From Caproiciproducens galactitolivorans (GTDB lineage: Bacteria > Bacillota > Clostridia > Oscillospirales > Acutalibacteraceae): 44,331 nt of DNA. The notes under the pieces are model-generated. The model was not told the DNA's origin. It saw nothing but the letters and a program-made list of their open reading frames with translations, and ran no database searches. Positions 1 through 7,784 of the stretch are shown here, one piece after another; position 1 is the stretch's first letter; every line of letters begins with the position of its first letter. The stretch spans positions 1 through 44,331 of the forward strand of contig NZ_SRMQ01000014.1 in NCBI RefSeq assembly GCF_004768785.1. The letters run 5' to 3'. The translations under genes were made by a program, and so were the position numbers.

Positions 1-127
1 TGAAAATGTCGGCCGCCGACAGGCTCCCGCCCGGGTGTCCTGACTTTGCGTGGTACACACCTTCAACCACGCCACGCCTTACTTTACAGGCCAGTATTCG
101 CAGTTCCTTCTTTTCCATGTTGTTCAT
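1..127 (-). CDS. Transketolase, N-terminal subunit (partial, runs off the left edge)
   Basis: The first 42 codons read [18 protein letters not shown] and continue into [14 protein letters not shown]. This is the thiamine-diphosphate-binding start of the N-terminal half of a split transketolase (subunit A), as found in clostridia and archaea. The ATG at 127 has an AGGAGGAG Shine-Dalgarno about 6 nt upstream. The gene begins 18 nt after the stop of the alcohol dehydrogenase and is probably co-transcribed with it. Transketolase moves two-carbon units in the pentose phosphate pathway in the cytoplasm. The C-terminal subunit would lie beyond the window. The call rests on the short N-terminal motif, but that motif is distinctive. 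Confidence 0.85.
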   Translation of the reverse strand, partial: MNNMEKKELRILACKVRRGVVEGVYHAKSGHPGGSLSAADIF

Positions 128-145
128 GAATTCTCCTCCTGTTTA

Positions 146-1327
146 TTAATAGTTGGCCTTTTTATAAATTTCATAGACATCCTTGCCGTCAAGCTTTTTA
201 AATCCGCCGATCGTGCGTTTTCCGTGGAACACGCAGCTATCCGCCAACTGACGAAGAACATCGTCGCTCTGCGCCCCGATACCCAGCTGCGTAAAACAGG
301 TCGGCATTTGGAGCGAAGCAAAATAAGAAACCATTTGGGCAATCGCCGCCTTCACGGTTTCCTCGGTACCGCTCTTTCGGATTCCCCAAACCTTGTCCGC
401 GAAACGCACGAAGCGCTCGGGTTTATCGCGCCAGCAATAAGCAGCCCAGGAGCCCCATACGGTCGAGAGGCTCGCGCCGTGCGCAACGTCAAAACGGGCG
501 CTCAGCTCGTGGCCAAGCTGATGGGGCGCGAAATCCGTTACGGCGCCGAGCCCGGTCAGCCCGTTGTGCGAAAGGCTTCCGCACCACATCAGTTCACTCA
601 TCGCGTCGTAATCGTGTGGATTTTCATGTGCGATTCTTCCATTCTTTATGACAACCCGCAGAAGGGATTCGGCGATTTCATCCGTAATCTCATTTCCCTC
701 TGTCGGTGTAAAATAGCGATCAAGCGTATGCATCATGATGTCGACGATGCCGCAGGAAACCTGAAAAGGAGGAAGCGAATAGGTCAGTTCCGGATTCATA
801 ATGGCAAACCGGGGGCGGTTGAACGGGGTGTTCAGCCCTCTTTTTACGCCCAGCTCCATATTCGTCAGCACAGCCGAATCGCTGGTTTCGCTTCCGGCTG
901 CGGAAATAGTCAGCACCGCGCCGACGGGCATGGATTTCGTAAGCTCCTTTTCACGCGTCCAGAAAAGCCATAAATCCGTATCCGGGTTCGCCACTCCGTG
1001 CGCGACCGCTTTCGCCGTATCAATCACGCTTCCGCCGCCGACGCCAAGGAAAAAGTCCGCACCGAAAGCAATCGCTTTGGCAACCGCATCGCGCGCAAAG
1101 GACACGCGGGGGTTCGGCTGGACTCCTCCAACCGTCAGAAAAGGCAGGCCCGCCTTTTTGAGGGTCTGTTCCACTTTTGCGATCAAGCCGCTCCTCACCG
1201 CGCTTCCGCCGCCGTAAAGGACCATAACGCGTGTGCCGCCGTGCTTTATAATTTCATCCGCTACCTGAAGCTCGGAATCTTTTCCGAAAATGATTTCCGT
1301 AGGGGAATAAAATGTAAAATTTTTCAT
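146..1327 (-). CDS. Iron-containing alcohol dehydrogenase (butanol dehydrogenase-like)
   Basis: A 393-residue group III (Fe-dependent) alcohol dehydrogenase of the BdhA/YqhD type, reducing aldehydes to alcohols with NAD(P)H in the cytoplasm. Visible features: the N-terminal motif MKNFTFYSPTEIIFGK, the nucleotide-binding GVGGGSVID, and the metal-binding region with VDIMMH, FAPHQLGHEL and DVAHGASLS supplying the histidines. The length equals the family norm of about 390. The frame stays open upstream, but ATG 1327 follows an AAAGGG site and matches the family N-terminus, so the longer start at 1402 is rejected. The substrate could be butyraldehyde, acetaldehyde or another short aldehyde. Transketolase subunit A follows 18 nt downstream. 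Confidence 0.9.
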   Translation of the reverse strand: MKNFTFYSPTEIIFGKDSELQVADEIIKHGGTRVMVLYGGGSAVRSGLIAKVEQTLKKAGLPFLTVGGVQPNPRVSFARDAVAKAIAFGADFFLGVGGGSVIDTAKAVAHGVANPDTDLWLFWTREKELTKSMPVGAVLTISAAGSETSDSAVLTNMELGVKRGLNTPFNRPRFAIMNPELTYSLPPFQVSCGIVDIMMHTLDRYFTPTEGNEITDEIAESLLRVVIKNGRIAHENPHDYDAMSELMWCGSLSHNGLTGLGAVTDFAPHQLGHELSARFDVAHGASLSTVWGSWAAYCWRDKPERFVRFADKVWGIRKSGTEETVKAAIAQMVSYFASLQMPTCFTQLGIGAQSDDVLRQLADSCVFHGKRTIGGFKKLDGKDVYEIYKKANY

Positions 1328-1358
1328 CTGCAAGACCCTTTCGTTAATCGCTGATATC

Positions 1359-1386
1359 ATTTTACACCATTTTTGAAATGTGTCAA
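1359..1386 (-). promoter_or_regulatory. Putative sigma-A promoter of the alcohol dehydrogenase
   Basis: On the minus strand TTGACA (1386-1381) and TAAAAT (1364-1359) are separated by 16 nt, about 30 nt before the chosen ATG. The match to consensus is good and the position fits. Confidence 0.55.
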
Positions 1387-1500
1387 ATGTTTGAATCCCC
1401 ACACCAGTTTATTTAAAAAATATTATGCGCAACTCAGCAGTTCCGGATTCGCATGAAGCAAAAAGCAGGAGTTATGACACTAAAAAGAGAAAAATTCCAA

Positions 1501-1540
1501 TAATAACAGCCGTCCGATAAATTTGCGTTTAAAGGACGGC
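1501..1540 (-). terminator. Putative terminator downstream of the DUF212 gene
   Basis: GCCGTCC (1509-1515) and GGACGGC (1534-1540) form a 7-bp GC-rich stem. On the minus strand it is followed by a T-rich stretch (TGTTATTATT). It starts about 10 nt past the stop codon at 1551. Confidence 0.6.
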
Positions 1541-1550
1541 CGTACACACT

Positions 1551-2033
1551 TTAATGGAGCCAGATAATGGATAATACCGCAATCAGAATCCCGAGAGCCA
1601 TGCCGGCGATCACTTCCGTGGGCGTATGCCCCAGCGATTCATTCAGCCCCGTAAGCATATGTTCAAAATATTCGTCACCTTCCGGCAGCTCGTACCGGTG
1701 CTTTTTCAGATAAGCCTGTATGGAATTAATCGCTTTCGCTTGCTCACCGGCCGCGTGCCGGACGCCCATGGCGTCGTACATAACAATCACAGCCAGCGTA
1801 AAGGCAAAGGAAAAGTAAGGAGATGAAAGGCCGTATTCGTGGGCGGTTCCAACCGCTACGGAACAAACGAGTGCGGAGTGCGCACTTGGCATCCCCCCCG
1901 CGCCGGAAAGTGTTTTGAAATCGATCCGCTTGTTGCGGAAAATAAAAATCAAGGATTTAATTGCCTGCGCGGCAATCCATGAAACAACGCCAATCGTAAT
2001 CAAGTAATTAAAAGTAAGAATTTTATAGATCAT
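1551..2033 (-). CDS. DUF212 / divergent PAP2 family membrane protein (YuiD-like)
   Basis: A 160-residue protein of the DUF212 family, related to acid phosphatase/vanadium haloperoxidase (PAP2) proteins. It contains GGMPSAHSALVCS, the signature of this family, and YDAMGVRHAAGEQA. About four hydrophobic segments are visible (roughly residues 7-30, 55-75, 78-98 and 140-158), so it should sit in the membrane. The B. subtilis homologue YuiD has no settled function. It stands alone with its own promoter and terminator. Phosphatase activity is only inferred from the fold family. Confidence 0.85.
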   Translation of the reverse strand: MIYKILTFNYLITIGVVSWIAAQAIKSLIFIFRNKRIDFKTLSGAGGMPSAHSALVCSVAVGTAHEYGLSSPYFSFAFTLAVIVMYDAMGVRHAAGEQAKAINSIQAYLKKHRYELPEGDEYFEHMLTGLNESLGHTPTEVIAGMALGILIAVLSIIWLH

Positions 2034-2092
2034 CGAACCCCATCTTTCCCTTTATATGCCGGGCGGCGAATTGACATTTAAAAGTGTAATTC

Positions 2093-2121
2093 ATTATACC
2101 ATTTCCAATGTTATAAAGCAA
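2093..2121 (-). promoter_or_regulatory. Putative sigma-A promoter of the DUF212 gene
   Basis: TTGCTT (2121-2116) and TATAAT (2098-2093) lie on the minus strand with a 17-nt spacer, about 60 nt before the start codon. Confidence 0.55.
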
Positions 2122-2153
2122 AATGATTTTCCGGTTTTTTAATATTTTATGAC

Positions 2154-2186
2154 AAAAAAGAGCATATCGGCAAATGATATGCTCTT
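2154..2186 (-). terminator. Rho-independent terminator of the Lrp/AsnC gene
   Basis: A perfect 11-bp stem (AAGAGCATATC with GATATGCTCTT, 2158-2186) is followed on the minus strand by TTTTTT. It lies just after the stop codon at 2191. Confidence 0.85.
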
Positions 2187-2190
2187 CGGC

Positions 2191-2646
2191 TTATTGCTCT
2201 TCACTATAGTCCGCCGGTTTAATGCCCCTGTGCGGAACAGGCGTGGAAAAAACGATCTGCGTCTGCGTATGCCCAAATTGCTGCAACTGCCCCACAAAGG
2301 TGTCCAATTCCACCGTGCTGGGGAATGCAACCTTGATCAGCATGGAATAATTCCCCGTGATGCAGTTGCATTCAATCACATTGGGACATTTCTGGATGAA
2401 CGGATAAAATACTACTTTTTCACTTGGGGCAACTTCAAGGTTAATAAAGGCCATGATATGGTACCCCAGCTTAACATAATCGACGGAAGCGGTGTAACCC
2501 GTAATGATTTTCAGCTTTTCCAGCCGTTCCAGCCGTGCCGAAACCGCCGGGGCGGACAAAAACACCTCCTGCGCCAGTCTTTTAATGGATATTCTCGCAT
2601 TGGACTGCAGCAGTTCTATCAATTTCCTGTCGATTTTATCTAGCAT
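2191..2646 (-). CDS. Lrp/AsnC family transcriptional regulator
   Basis: 151 residues, the usual length. The N-terminal helix-turn-helix (about residues 2-60) begins MLDKIDRKLIELLQSNARIS, with the recognition region LSAPAVSARLERLE. It is followed by a C-terminal RAM/AsnC ligand-binding domain (about 65-140), which in this family binds amino acids and drives oligomerisation. It begins 39 nt downstream of cutC, with a GGGGGA site upstream, so the two are probably one transcript. Ligand and targets cannot be read from the sequence. The nearby aspA, separately transcribed, would be one amino-acid-related candidate target. Confidence 0.9.
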   Translation of the reverse strand: MLDKIDRKLIELLQSNARISIKRLAQEVFLSAPAVSARLERLEKLKIITGYTASVDYVKLGYHIMAFINLEVAPSEKVVFYPFIQKCPNVIECNCITGNYSMLIKVAFPSTVELDTFVGQLQQFGHTQTQIVFSTPVPHRGIKPADYSEEQ

Positions 2647-2670
2647 TCTCTATATCCCCCGCAACGGGAA

Positions 2671-2696
2671 CAGCCGGCTCTCCTTTCAGCCGGCTG
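2671..2696 (-). repeat. Intercistronic hairpin between cutC and the Lrp gene
   Basis: CAGCCGGCT (2671-2679) and AGCCGGCTG (2688-2696) form a 9-bp stem covering the cutC stop codon. There is no T-tract, so it is more likely a processing or stability element, or translational coupling, than a terminator. Confidence 0.4.
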
Positions 2697-3456
2697 AACC
2701 TAGCTTATTTAAAATGTTCCGGACGGCTGCCACTTTCCTTTCGTCCGTTCGGAATATGGCATACTCGCTCATAACCGGAAGTCCCATGCTCACACCCTGT
2801 TTCCGGTATGTCATGGCGCTGTCGAGCGTCGCCTTCCCCGACATATGGAAGGACCGCGCACCGGTTTCTTTAGCGAGCACTTCGACATTTTCCGCGCCGA
2901 CGCCGCCACCGATTAAAATATCGATTTTCCCGTCCGCTTCCTTTACAAGGCTTGCAAGCAGTTCCCGTCCTTCGTAACTCGAATTCTTCTGTCCAGAGGT
3001 TAGTATGGTCCGCACGCCGAGCTTTTCGGCAGCACGAAGCATCTGGAACGGGTCGCGGCAAACGTCAAATGCGCGGTGGAGCGTAACCGGCCTGTCCCCG
3101 GCCGCGTCCATCAAAATACCCATCCGCTCCAAATCCAGATTGCCGTCTGGCTGAAGGACGCCGATCACGATGCCGTCCGCTTCGTTTTCGCGGAACATTT
3201 CAACATCTTTTTGAACAATGTTAAATTCCTCATCCGTGTAACAAAAGTCGCCGAAGCGCGGTCGTATCAAAACATTGACCGGAATGGAAACCTTTTTCTT
3301 TACCGCCAAAAATAAATGAATATCCGGCGTGGTTCCCCCGATGATCAAATTTCCGCACAATTCCAGCCGGTCGGCCCCGCCCGCCTGCGCGGCGACCGCG
3401 GATTCTACTGAATCCACACAACATTCCAGTAAATAATTTTTCACAGTTACATACAT
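2686..3456 (-). CDS. cutC: CutC family protein
   Basis: A 256-residue TIM-barrel protein of the CutC family. Family features: LECCVDSVESAVAAQAGGADRLELC near the N-terminus, then IPVNVLIRPRFGDF, PVTLHRAFD and ILIGGGVGAENV. The barrel motifs run in the usual order over residues 8-230. CutC was named for copper homeostasis in E. coli, but later work questioned a direct copper role and the enzymatic activity is unsettled. A weak AAAAAGGG site precedes ATG 3456. It is the first gene of a likely two-gene unit with the Lrp/AsnC regulator. Confidence 0.88.
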   Translation of the reverse strand: MYVTVKNYLLECCVDSVESAVAAQAGGADRLELCGNLIIGGTTPDIHLFLAVKKKVSIPVNVLIRPRFGDFCYTDEEFNIVQKDVEMFRENEADGIVIGVLQPDGNLDLERMGILMDAAGDRPVTLHRAFDVCRDPFQMLRAAEKLGVRTILTSGQKNSSYEGRELLASLVKEADGKIDILIGGGVGAENVEVLAKETGARSFHMSGKATLDSAMTYRKQGVSMGLPVMSEYAIFRTDERKVAAVRNILNKLGSAG

Positions 3457-3504
3457 CCCTTTTTATCCGTTGCCTATGCGGCAGAATTCCTACCGGCATC
3501 ATTT

Positions 3505-3529
3505 TGCCTCCCGCCAAAGGCAGGAGGCA
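3505..3529. repeat. GC-rich hairpin between aspA and cutC
   Basis: TGCCTCC and GGAGGCA arms, with an inner CGCC/GGC pairing, form a strong hairpin in the 122-nt gap after aspA. No T-tract follows on the minus strand, so it may be a weak terminator or an mRNA-end stabiliser. Confidence 0.4.
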
Positions 3530-3578
3530 GTTTCCATTTTCCGTATGTAAGCTATTTTAACCCTCAATCCTGAAATCG

Positions 3579-4973
3579 TCAACCCCGGATATTGGGCCGG
3601 GTCATTGCCATAGGATTCAGAATATTATCCAGCATCTGCTTGGGCAGAAGGCCTTTCTCTAAAACGATGTCCTCCACATTTTTGCCGGTTTTCAGCGCAA
3701 GCTTGGCAATTTCGGCGGATTTCCGGTAACCGATGTAAGGGCACAGGGCGGTCGCAATTCCGACGCTTTGCCCGAGAAGCTGCCTGCAGCGCTTTTCGTT
3801 TGCGGTAATGCCGGACACGCAGTTGTCCACAAAGGTTCTTACACCGTTTTCCAGTGTGGTCAAGGATTCAAATAAATTGTAAAACAGCACCGGCTCAAAC
3901 GCGTTCAGCTCCATCTGCCCGGCTTCCGCAGCCATAGTGATCGCCATATCGTTGCCAATAATATTAAACGCAATCTGCGACACAACCTCGGGAATGACAG
4001 GGTTTACCTTGCCCGGCATAATGGAAGAACCATTCTGCTTCGCCGGCAGGCTGATTTCCGCAATGCCTGCTTTCGGCCCGCTGGAAAGCAGGCGCAAATC
4101 GTTCGCCATTTTGGAAAGATCCACCGCACAAGTTTTCAGCGCGTTGGAAACAGCCACAAAGCCGTCCAGATTCTGCGTGGCATCGATCAAATCGTCCGCC
4201 TGCCGGATTTCGATCCCGCTAAGCTTACGAAGGTTTTCAACAATGTGTTCCAGATAGGAGGGACTGACATTGATCGCCGTTCCGACAGCGGTTCCGCCCA
4301 TATTCACGGCGCGGATTTCCCCCTCGGCTTTTTCCAGGCGCCGGATGTCGCGGTCGACAACGGATGCGTAAGCGTGGAACGACTGGCCAAGCCGGATGGG
4401 GACGGCATCCTGAAGCTGGGTGCGCCCCATTTTCACGATGCCGTTGAATTCGACTCCCTTTTTCTTTAACACGTCGCTCAGCCGTTTCAACTGGGCGATG
4501 ACCTTCGGCATCAGCATCAGCGCCGTCAGCTTTCCGGCGGTCGGGAATACGTCGTTGGTCGACTGGGACATATTCACATGGTCATTCGGATGCACGACCG
4601 TGTAATCACCCTTTTTCCCGCCCAGAATCTCGATAGCCCGGTTCGCAATAACTTCGTTTGCGTTCATATTTGCCGAAGTCCCTGCGCCACCCTGAATCGG
4701 GTCAACGATGAACTGGTCGTGCCATTTGCCCGCAAGGATTTCATTGCAGGCCTTTACTATGGCGTCCGCTTTTGTCCGGTCGAGCAAGTTCGCTTCACAG
4801 TTGGTAATCGCGGCCGCTTTTTTAATCTCGGCCAAACTATTTATAAAACAATCGTTCATCCGTAAGCCGGTGATGGGGAAATTCTGTTTTGCCCTTAACG
4901 TCTGAACCCCGTAATAGGCTTCCTCCGGTACTTCCAAGCTGCCAATCGAATCGCTTTCGATTCTTGTTTTCAT
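3579..4973 (-). CDS. aspA: Aspartate ammonia-lyase (aspartase)
   Basis: 464 residues, matching the class II fumarase/aspartase family. It catalyses reversible deamination of L-aspartate to fumarate and ammonia in the cytoplasm. Seen: the N-terminal RIESDSIGSLEVP, the GTSANMNANEV region, HPNDHVNMSQSTND, and the family signature GSSIMPGKVNP at about residues 315-325, whose serine pair (316-317) holds the catalytic base on the flexible loop. The overall pattern is closer to AspA than to FumC, but fumarase cannot be fully excluded by eye. ATG 4973 follows GGAGGAGG. It is a single gene between pyrI and cutC. Confidence 0.88.
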   Translation of the reverse strand: MKTRIESDSIGSLEVPEEAYYGVQTLRAKQNFPITGLRMNDCFINSLAEIKKAAAITNCEANLLDRTKADAIVKACNEILAGKWHDQFIVDPIQGGAGTSANMNANEVIANRAIEILGGKKGDYTVVHPNDHVNMSQSTNDVFPTAGKLTALMLMPKVIAQLKRLSDVLKKKGVEFNGIVKMGRTQLQDAVPIRLGQSFHAYASVVDRDIRRLEKAEGEIRAVNMGGTAVGTAINVSPSYLEHIVENLRKLSGIEIRQADDLIDATQNLDGFVAVSNALKTCAVDLSKMANDLRLLSSGPKAGIAEISLPAKQNGSSIMPGKVNPVIPEVVSQIAFNIIGNDMAITMAAEAGQMELNAFEPVLFYNLFESLTTLENGVRTFVDNCVSGITANEKRCRQLLGQSVGIATALCPYIGYRKSAEIAKLALKTGKNVEDIVLEKGLLPKQMLDNILNPMAMTRPNIRG

Positions 4974-5025
4974 TTTTTTGCCTCCTCCAATACATTCCGA
5001 AACACAACATAACTTTTGCTATTAG

Positions 5026-5054
5026 AGGATAGCACCGGAGAATCCACACGTAAA
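5026..5054 (-). promoter_or_regulatory. Possible promoter of aspA
   Basis: TTTACG and TATCCT on the minus strand with a 17-nt spacer, about 50 nt before the aspA start. The consensus match is only moderate. Confidence 0.3.
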
Positions 5055-5174
5055 TACATACCGGCAAAATGAAAATTAAATATGGAAACAGAACCTGAAA
5101 GTTAACAAAAATAAGTTTTTCTGCAATATACTTTCTTTTTCAACTTGTTTTCCTGCCCGTTTTTCCGGCGGGAT

Positions 5175-5600
5175 TTACTTATCCTGGTACTCCTGCTCGC
5201 AGTAAATGCAGCGGTAGCGCTGTGTTCCGTCCTGCGTAAGGCGGAATACATGATCGATCTCCTCTTCAATGCTGGTAATGCAACGGGGGTTTTTGCATTT
5301 AATCACATTGGTCAGGGTTTGGGGAAGAACCAACTTCTTCTTTTCAATAATCTTCCCGTTATCAATAATATTAACGGTAATATTGTGGTCGATGAACCCA
5401 AGCACGTCGAGGTCGACGTCGGTGGTTCCTTCGATTTTAATAATATCCTTTTTTCCGAGCTTATTGCTCTTGGCATTTTTAATGACCGCAACGCAGCAAT
5501 CCATTTCGGACAGCTTCAGCAAATCATAAATTTTCATACTGCTTCCCGCGCGGATATGGTCCAGTACAATTCCTTTTTCCAAGCTGTCGATATTAAGCAT
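5175..5600 (-). CDS. pyrI: Aspartate carbamoyltransferase regulatory chain
   Basis: 141 residues. This is the non-catalytic chain that binds nucleotide effectors and assembles the ATCase holoenzyme. The N-terminal allosteric domain covers about residues 1-95, with family wording such as [10 protein letters not shown] and KIYDLLKL. The C-terminal zinc domain has four cysteines (C102, C107, C131, C134) in the pattern CKNPRC...CIYC. It overlaps the pyrB stop by 8 nt, so the two chains should be translationally coupled. A PyrI-containing ATCase implies feedback control of UMP synthesis by nucleotides. Confidence 0.95.
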   Translation of the reverse strand: MLNIDSLEKGIVLDHIRAGSSMKIYDLLKLSEMDCCVAVIKNAKSNKLGKKDIIKIEGTTDVDLDVLGFIDHNITVNIIDNGKIIEKKKLVLPQTLTNVIKCKNPRCITSIEEEIDHVFRLTQDGTQRYRCIYCEQEYQDK

Positions 5601-6513
5601 GTTCTACCTCCAAAAGCGTCATCATTAGTGCCATTCTAACGTACACTCCGTTTTGAACCTGATCAAAATAGGCGGCGCGCGGGTCGTCGTCCACTTCCAG
5701 CGCAATTTCGTTTACGCGCGGCAGCGGATGCAAAATCGCCATATCCGGCTTTGCATTCTTCATTTTCGCCATTGTCAGAATATAGCTGTCTTTTAAGCGG
5801 ATATAGTCTTCCTCATTAAAGAAGCGCTCCCGCTGAACCCTTGTCATATAAAGGATATCGAGCTGCGAAATCACGTCCTCGATATTTTCGACTTCCTCAT
5901 AAGGAATATTCTTTTCTTTGAGGACATTGTCGATTATGTAGTCCGGCACCCGCAGTTCCTCCGGGGAAATCAGCACAAAGCGGACGCCCTCGTACCTTGA
6001 TAAAGCCTTAATTAAAGAATGAACCGTCCGGCCAAATTTCAAATCGCCGCACAGTCCAATGGTTAAATGATCCAGCCTGTGCTTTTTCGCACGGATGGTC
6101 ATTAAATCTGTTAATGTCTGGGTCGGATGCTGATGCCCGCCGTCGCCGGCGTTAATAACCGGAATTTTGGAATACCGGGAAGCCCTTAACGGGGCGCCCT
6201 CTTTCGGATGACGGATTGCGCAAATGTCGGCATAACAGGAAACGGCCCGAATCGTATCGGCAACGCTCTCCCCTTTCGCAGCGGAACTGCTGTTTGCAGA
6301 AGAAAAGCCTAATACACTGCCTCCCATGTTCAGCATTGCGGATTCAAAGCTTAACCGGGTGCGTGTACTAGGCTCGTAAAATAAGGTTGCTAATTTTTTC
6401 CCCGAACAGACTTGCGAATACTTTTTTGGATTTTTTGAAATATCATCGGCTAAATCCAATAGCATGTCAATTTCCTGCACGGATAGGTCGAGTGGATCGA
6501 TCAGATGTCTCAT
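5593..6513 (-). CDS. pyrB: Aspartate carbamoyltransferase catalytic chain
   Basis: 306 residues. It condenses carbamoyl phosphate with L-aspartate, the committed step of pyrimidine synthesis. Seen: [13 protein letters not shown] (carbamoyl-phosphate loop), the lysine loop [18 protein letters not shown], and HPLPRVNEI near the C-terminus. ATG 6513 ([10 protein letters not shown]) is chosen because GGAGG lies 6 nt upstream and the length equals the family norm. The frame is open another 46 codons upstream, but that stretch overlaps the promoter and leader hairpin. The gene pair pyrB-pyrI stands alone here, with no other pyr genes in the window. Confidence 0.95.
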   Translation of the reverse strand: MRHLIDPLDLSVQEIDMLLDLADDISKNPKKYSQVCSGKKLATLFYEPSTRTRLSFESAMLNMGGSVLGFSSANSSSAAKGESVADTIRAVSCYADICAIRHPKEGAPLRASRYSKIPVINAGDGGHQHPTQTLTDLMTIRAKKHRLDHLTIGLCGDLKFGRTVHSLIKALSRYEGVRFVLISPEELRVPDYIIDNVLKEKNIPYEEVENIEDVISQLDILYMTRVQRERFFNEEDYIRLKDSYILTMAKMKNAKPDMAILHPLPRVNEIALEVDDDPRAAYFDQVQNGVYVRMALMMTLLEVEHA

Positions 6514-6558
6514 TTTTACCTCCATCATCTTCAAATTGCGTCCGGATGCCCGAAAAGA

Positions 6559-6587
6559 AGCACACCCTGAAAAATTCAAAGTGTGCT
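6559..6587 (-). promoter_or_regulatory. Leader hairpin of pyrBI, possible attenuator
   Basis: AGCACAC and GTGTGCT arms plus an inner TGAA/TTCA pairing form a stem-loop about 45 nt before pyrB. On the minus strand it is followed by TCTTTTC. It sits between the predicted promoter and the start codon, where UTP-sensitive or other attenuators of pyrBI occur in other bacteria. The T-tract is weak, so function is uncertain. Confidence 0.4.
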
Positions 6588-6621
6588 GCTCAGTCATGAA
6601 CCGGAATGGTTTTTGTTTTAT

Positions 6622-6650
6622 AGTATACGCTAGCGCGCCGCCGATGTCCA
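6622..6650 (-). promoter_or_regulatory. Putative pyrBI promoter
   Basis: TGGACA (6650-6645) and TATACT (6627-6622) on the minus strand with exactly 17 nt between them; each hexamer differs from consensus by one base. It predicts a leader of about 100 nt. Confidence 0.6.
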
Positions 6651-6755
6651 TTGTAAGAACTTATAAAATATGCCTCCAACTCACCGACAACACTTGTTTA
6701 GAATAACGGAGGTCGGGGAAAACACGATTATACCGTCTGATCCCTCCGTTCGCCC

Positions 6756-6773
6756 TGTCAAAGCGCTTTGACA
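6756..6773. promoter_or_regulatory. Perfect 18-bp palindrome, operator candidate
   Basis: TGTCAAAGCGCTTTGACA is perfectly self-complementary and has the central CG of LacI/CcpA-family operators. It differs from the classical catabolite-response element at two symmetric positions. It lies downstream of the HPr gene and about 110 nt upstream of the pyrBI -35 box. Confidence 0.45.
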
Positions 6774-6790
6774 ACCGGGAAGGTAACCGC

Positions 6791-6828
6791 ACAGGGCCGG
6801 GCAGCTTGTTTTGGCTGTCCGGCCCTGT
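6791..6828. repeat. Long GC-rich hairpin after the PTS operon
   Basis: Arms 6791-6805 and 6814-6828 (ACAGGGCCGGGCAGC and GCTGTCCGGCCCTGT) pair over 15 positions, with one G-U on the plus strand or one mismatch on the minus strand. No T-tract follows in either direction. It probably marks the 3' end of the HPr transcript as an unusual terminator or stabilising stem. Confidence 0.45.
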
Positions 6829-6876
6829 CGGATTGAGTGTATGATTATCTGTGTCCCCGAAAGCGGGCATGCGTAA

Positions 6877-7134
6877 TTACAGGTTTTCCCGGCAAAAATC
6901 GCCGATTGCTTTTATATCCTGCTCCTCATTCTTTCCGGACACCGCAATTTCAATGGTGTCCCCTTCCTTTACGCTCAAAGCCATAATCGAAAAAAGCTTT
7001 TTTGCATTCGCACTCTTTCCGCCACAGGTAATAATAATTTCCGAATCAAGCTCCTGTGCGCATTTCGCCAAAAGCCCTGCCGGCCTTGCATGCAGGCCGT
7101 CGGTAGCGGTGATGGTATATTGTATTGTTTTCAT
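6877..7134 (-). CDS. HPr-family phosphocarrier protein of the glucose/GlcNAc-type PTS operon
   Basis: 85 residues, a normal HPr size. The PEP-dependent site is intact: GLHARPAG with His15. HPr passes phosphate from enzyme I to IIA proteins. Aligning GKSANAKKLFSIM with the usual region around Ser46 puts lysine at position 46, so the HPrK/CcpA regulatory serine appears absent; a serine three residues later (S49) is not at the usual site. It is the last gene of the operon after IIA. A second HPr with the same substitution is encoded at 28272. Confidence 0.9.
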   Translation of the reverse strand: MKTIQYTITATDGLHARPAGLLAKCAQELDSEIIITCGGKSANAKKLFSIMALSVKEGDTIEIAVSGKNEEQDIKAIGDFCRENL

Positions 7135-7173
7135 CTTTGTTTTCCCCTTTGCGTTGCTGTTTTACTTTAATTT

Positions 7174-7653
7174 TTATTTTTCATATTGGACAACAACGGT
7201 TTCTCCCGCTTTTGCGTCCCCTGTCTGCAGGGACAGATTTTTCAGGTCTGTAAGGTTGGTCACGATACAGGGAGAGGCTGTACTGTAGCCCTGTTCTTTA
7301 ATGAATTCCAGATCCATGTTCATCAGCTTTTGTCCAGCCTGGACATGATCCCCCTGCTTTATATGGCAGCAAAATCCCTTTCCCTTCAACTCAACGGTAT
7401 TGATGCCTAAATGAATGAGCACTTCCGCCCCGTCGTCGCCCTCAATACAAAGGGCGTGGTAAGAATGCGCAATGTTGACCACCTTACCGGCTACCGGCGC
7501 GACCACTTCCCCGTTTTCCGGAAGAATCGTCACACCGTCCCCCAGAACCTTCCCGGAAAAGACGCTGTCGGGCGTTTCCGAAACAGGAACCGCCTTGCCG
7601 GTTAGTGGGGCTAAAATTTCGAACTTCTTTTTCTTTCTTGTAAATAATCCCAT
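7174..7653 (-). CDS. PTS glucose-family EIIA (Crr-type)
   Basis: 159 residues of the glucose-type IIA domain, a soluble phosphocarrier between HPr and the membrane IICB. Seen: ILAPLTGKAVPVSETPD, the partner histidine in SYHAL (about H66) and the phosphorylated histidine in VLIHLGINTVEL (about H81). It ends with the family tail AGETVVVQYEK. ATG 7653 is chosen because GGAGG lies 5 nt upstream and MGLFTRKKKKFE is typical. The frame is open 29 codons further upstream, but without support. Here IIA is a separate polypeptide, whereas E. coli NagE fuses it to IICB. Confidence 0.93.
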   Translation of the reverse strand: MGLFTRKKKKFEILAPLTGKAVPVSETPDSVFSGKVLGDGVTILPENGEVVAPVAGKVVNIAHSYHALCIEGDDGAEVLIHLGINTVELKGKGFCCHIKQGDHVQAGQKLMNMDLEFIKEQGYSTASPCIVTNLTDLKNLSLQTGDAKAGETVVVQYEK

Positions 7654-7784
7654 AGGAACCTCCAGTGATATATTCTGCACAAACCCGTTGATTGAAACGG
7701 AAAAGTCGGCGGGCGTGCTTCCGACCGGAGCCAGAAGCATTCCCCCGCCGCTGTGATTTTTAACTTATTCGACTAGGCGCTGCT

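Noticed and set aside
50-973. 307-codon plus-strand frame
   Set aside because: It lies opposite the transketolase start and the alcohol dehydrogenase, both supported by motifs; composition is that of an antisense shadow.
3579-4973. Fumarase C as an alternative to aspartase
   Set aside because: The N-terminal text and overall pattern match aspartase better; the two enzymes share the GSSIMPGKVNP signature, so a residual doubt stays in the confidence score.
6514-6651. N-terminal extension of PyrB by 46 residues
   Set aside because: It overlaps the predicted promoter and leader hairpin and lacks a ribosome site, while ATG 6513 has GGAGG and gives the family length.
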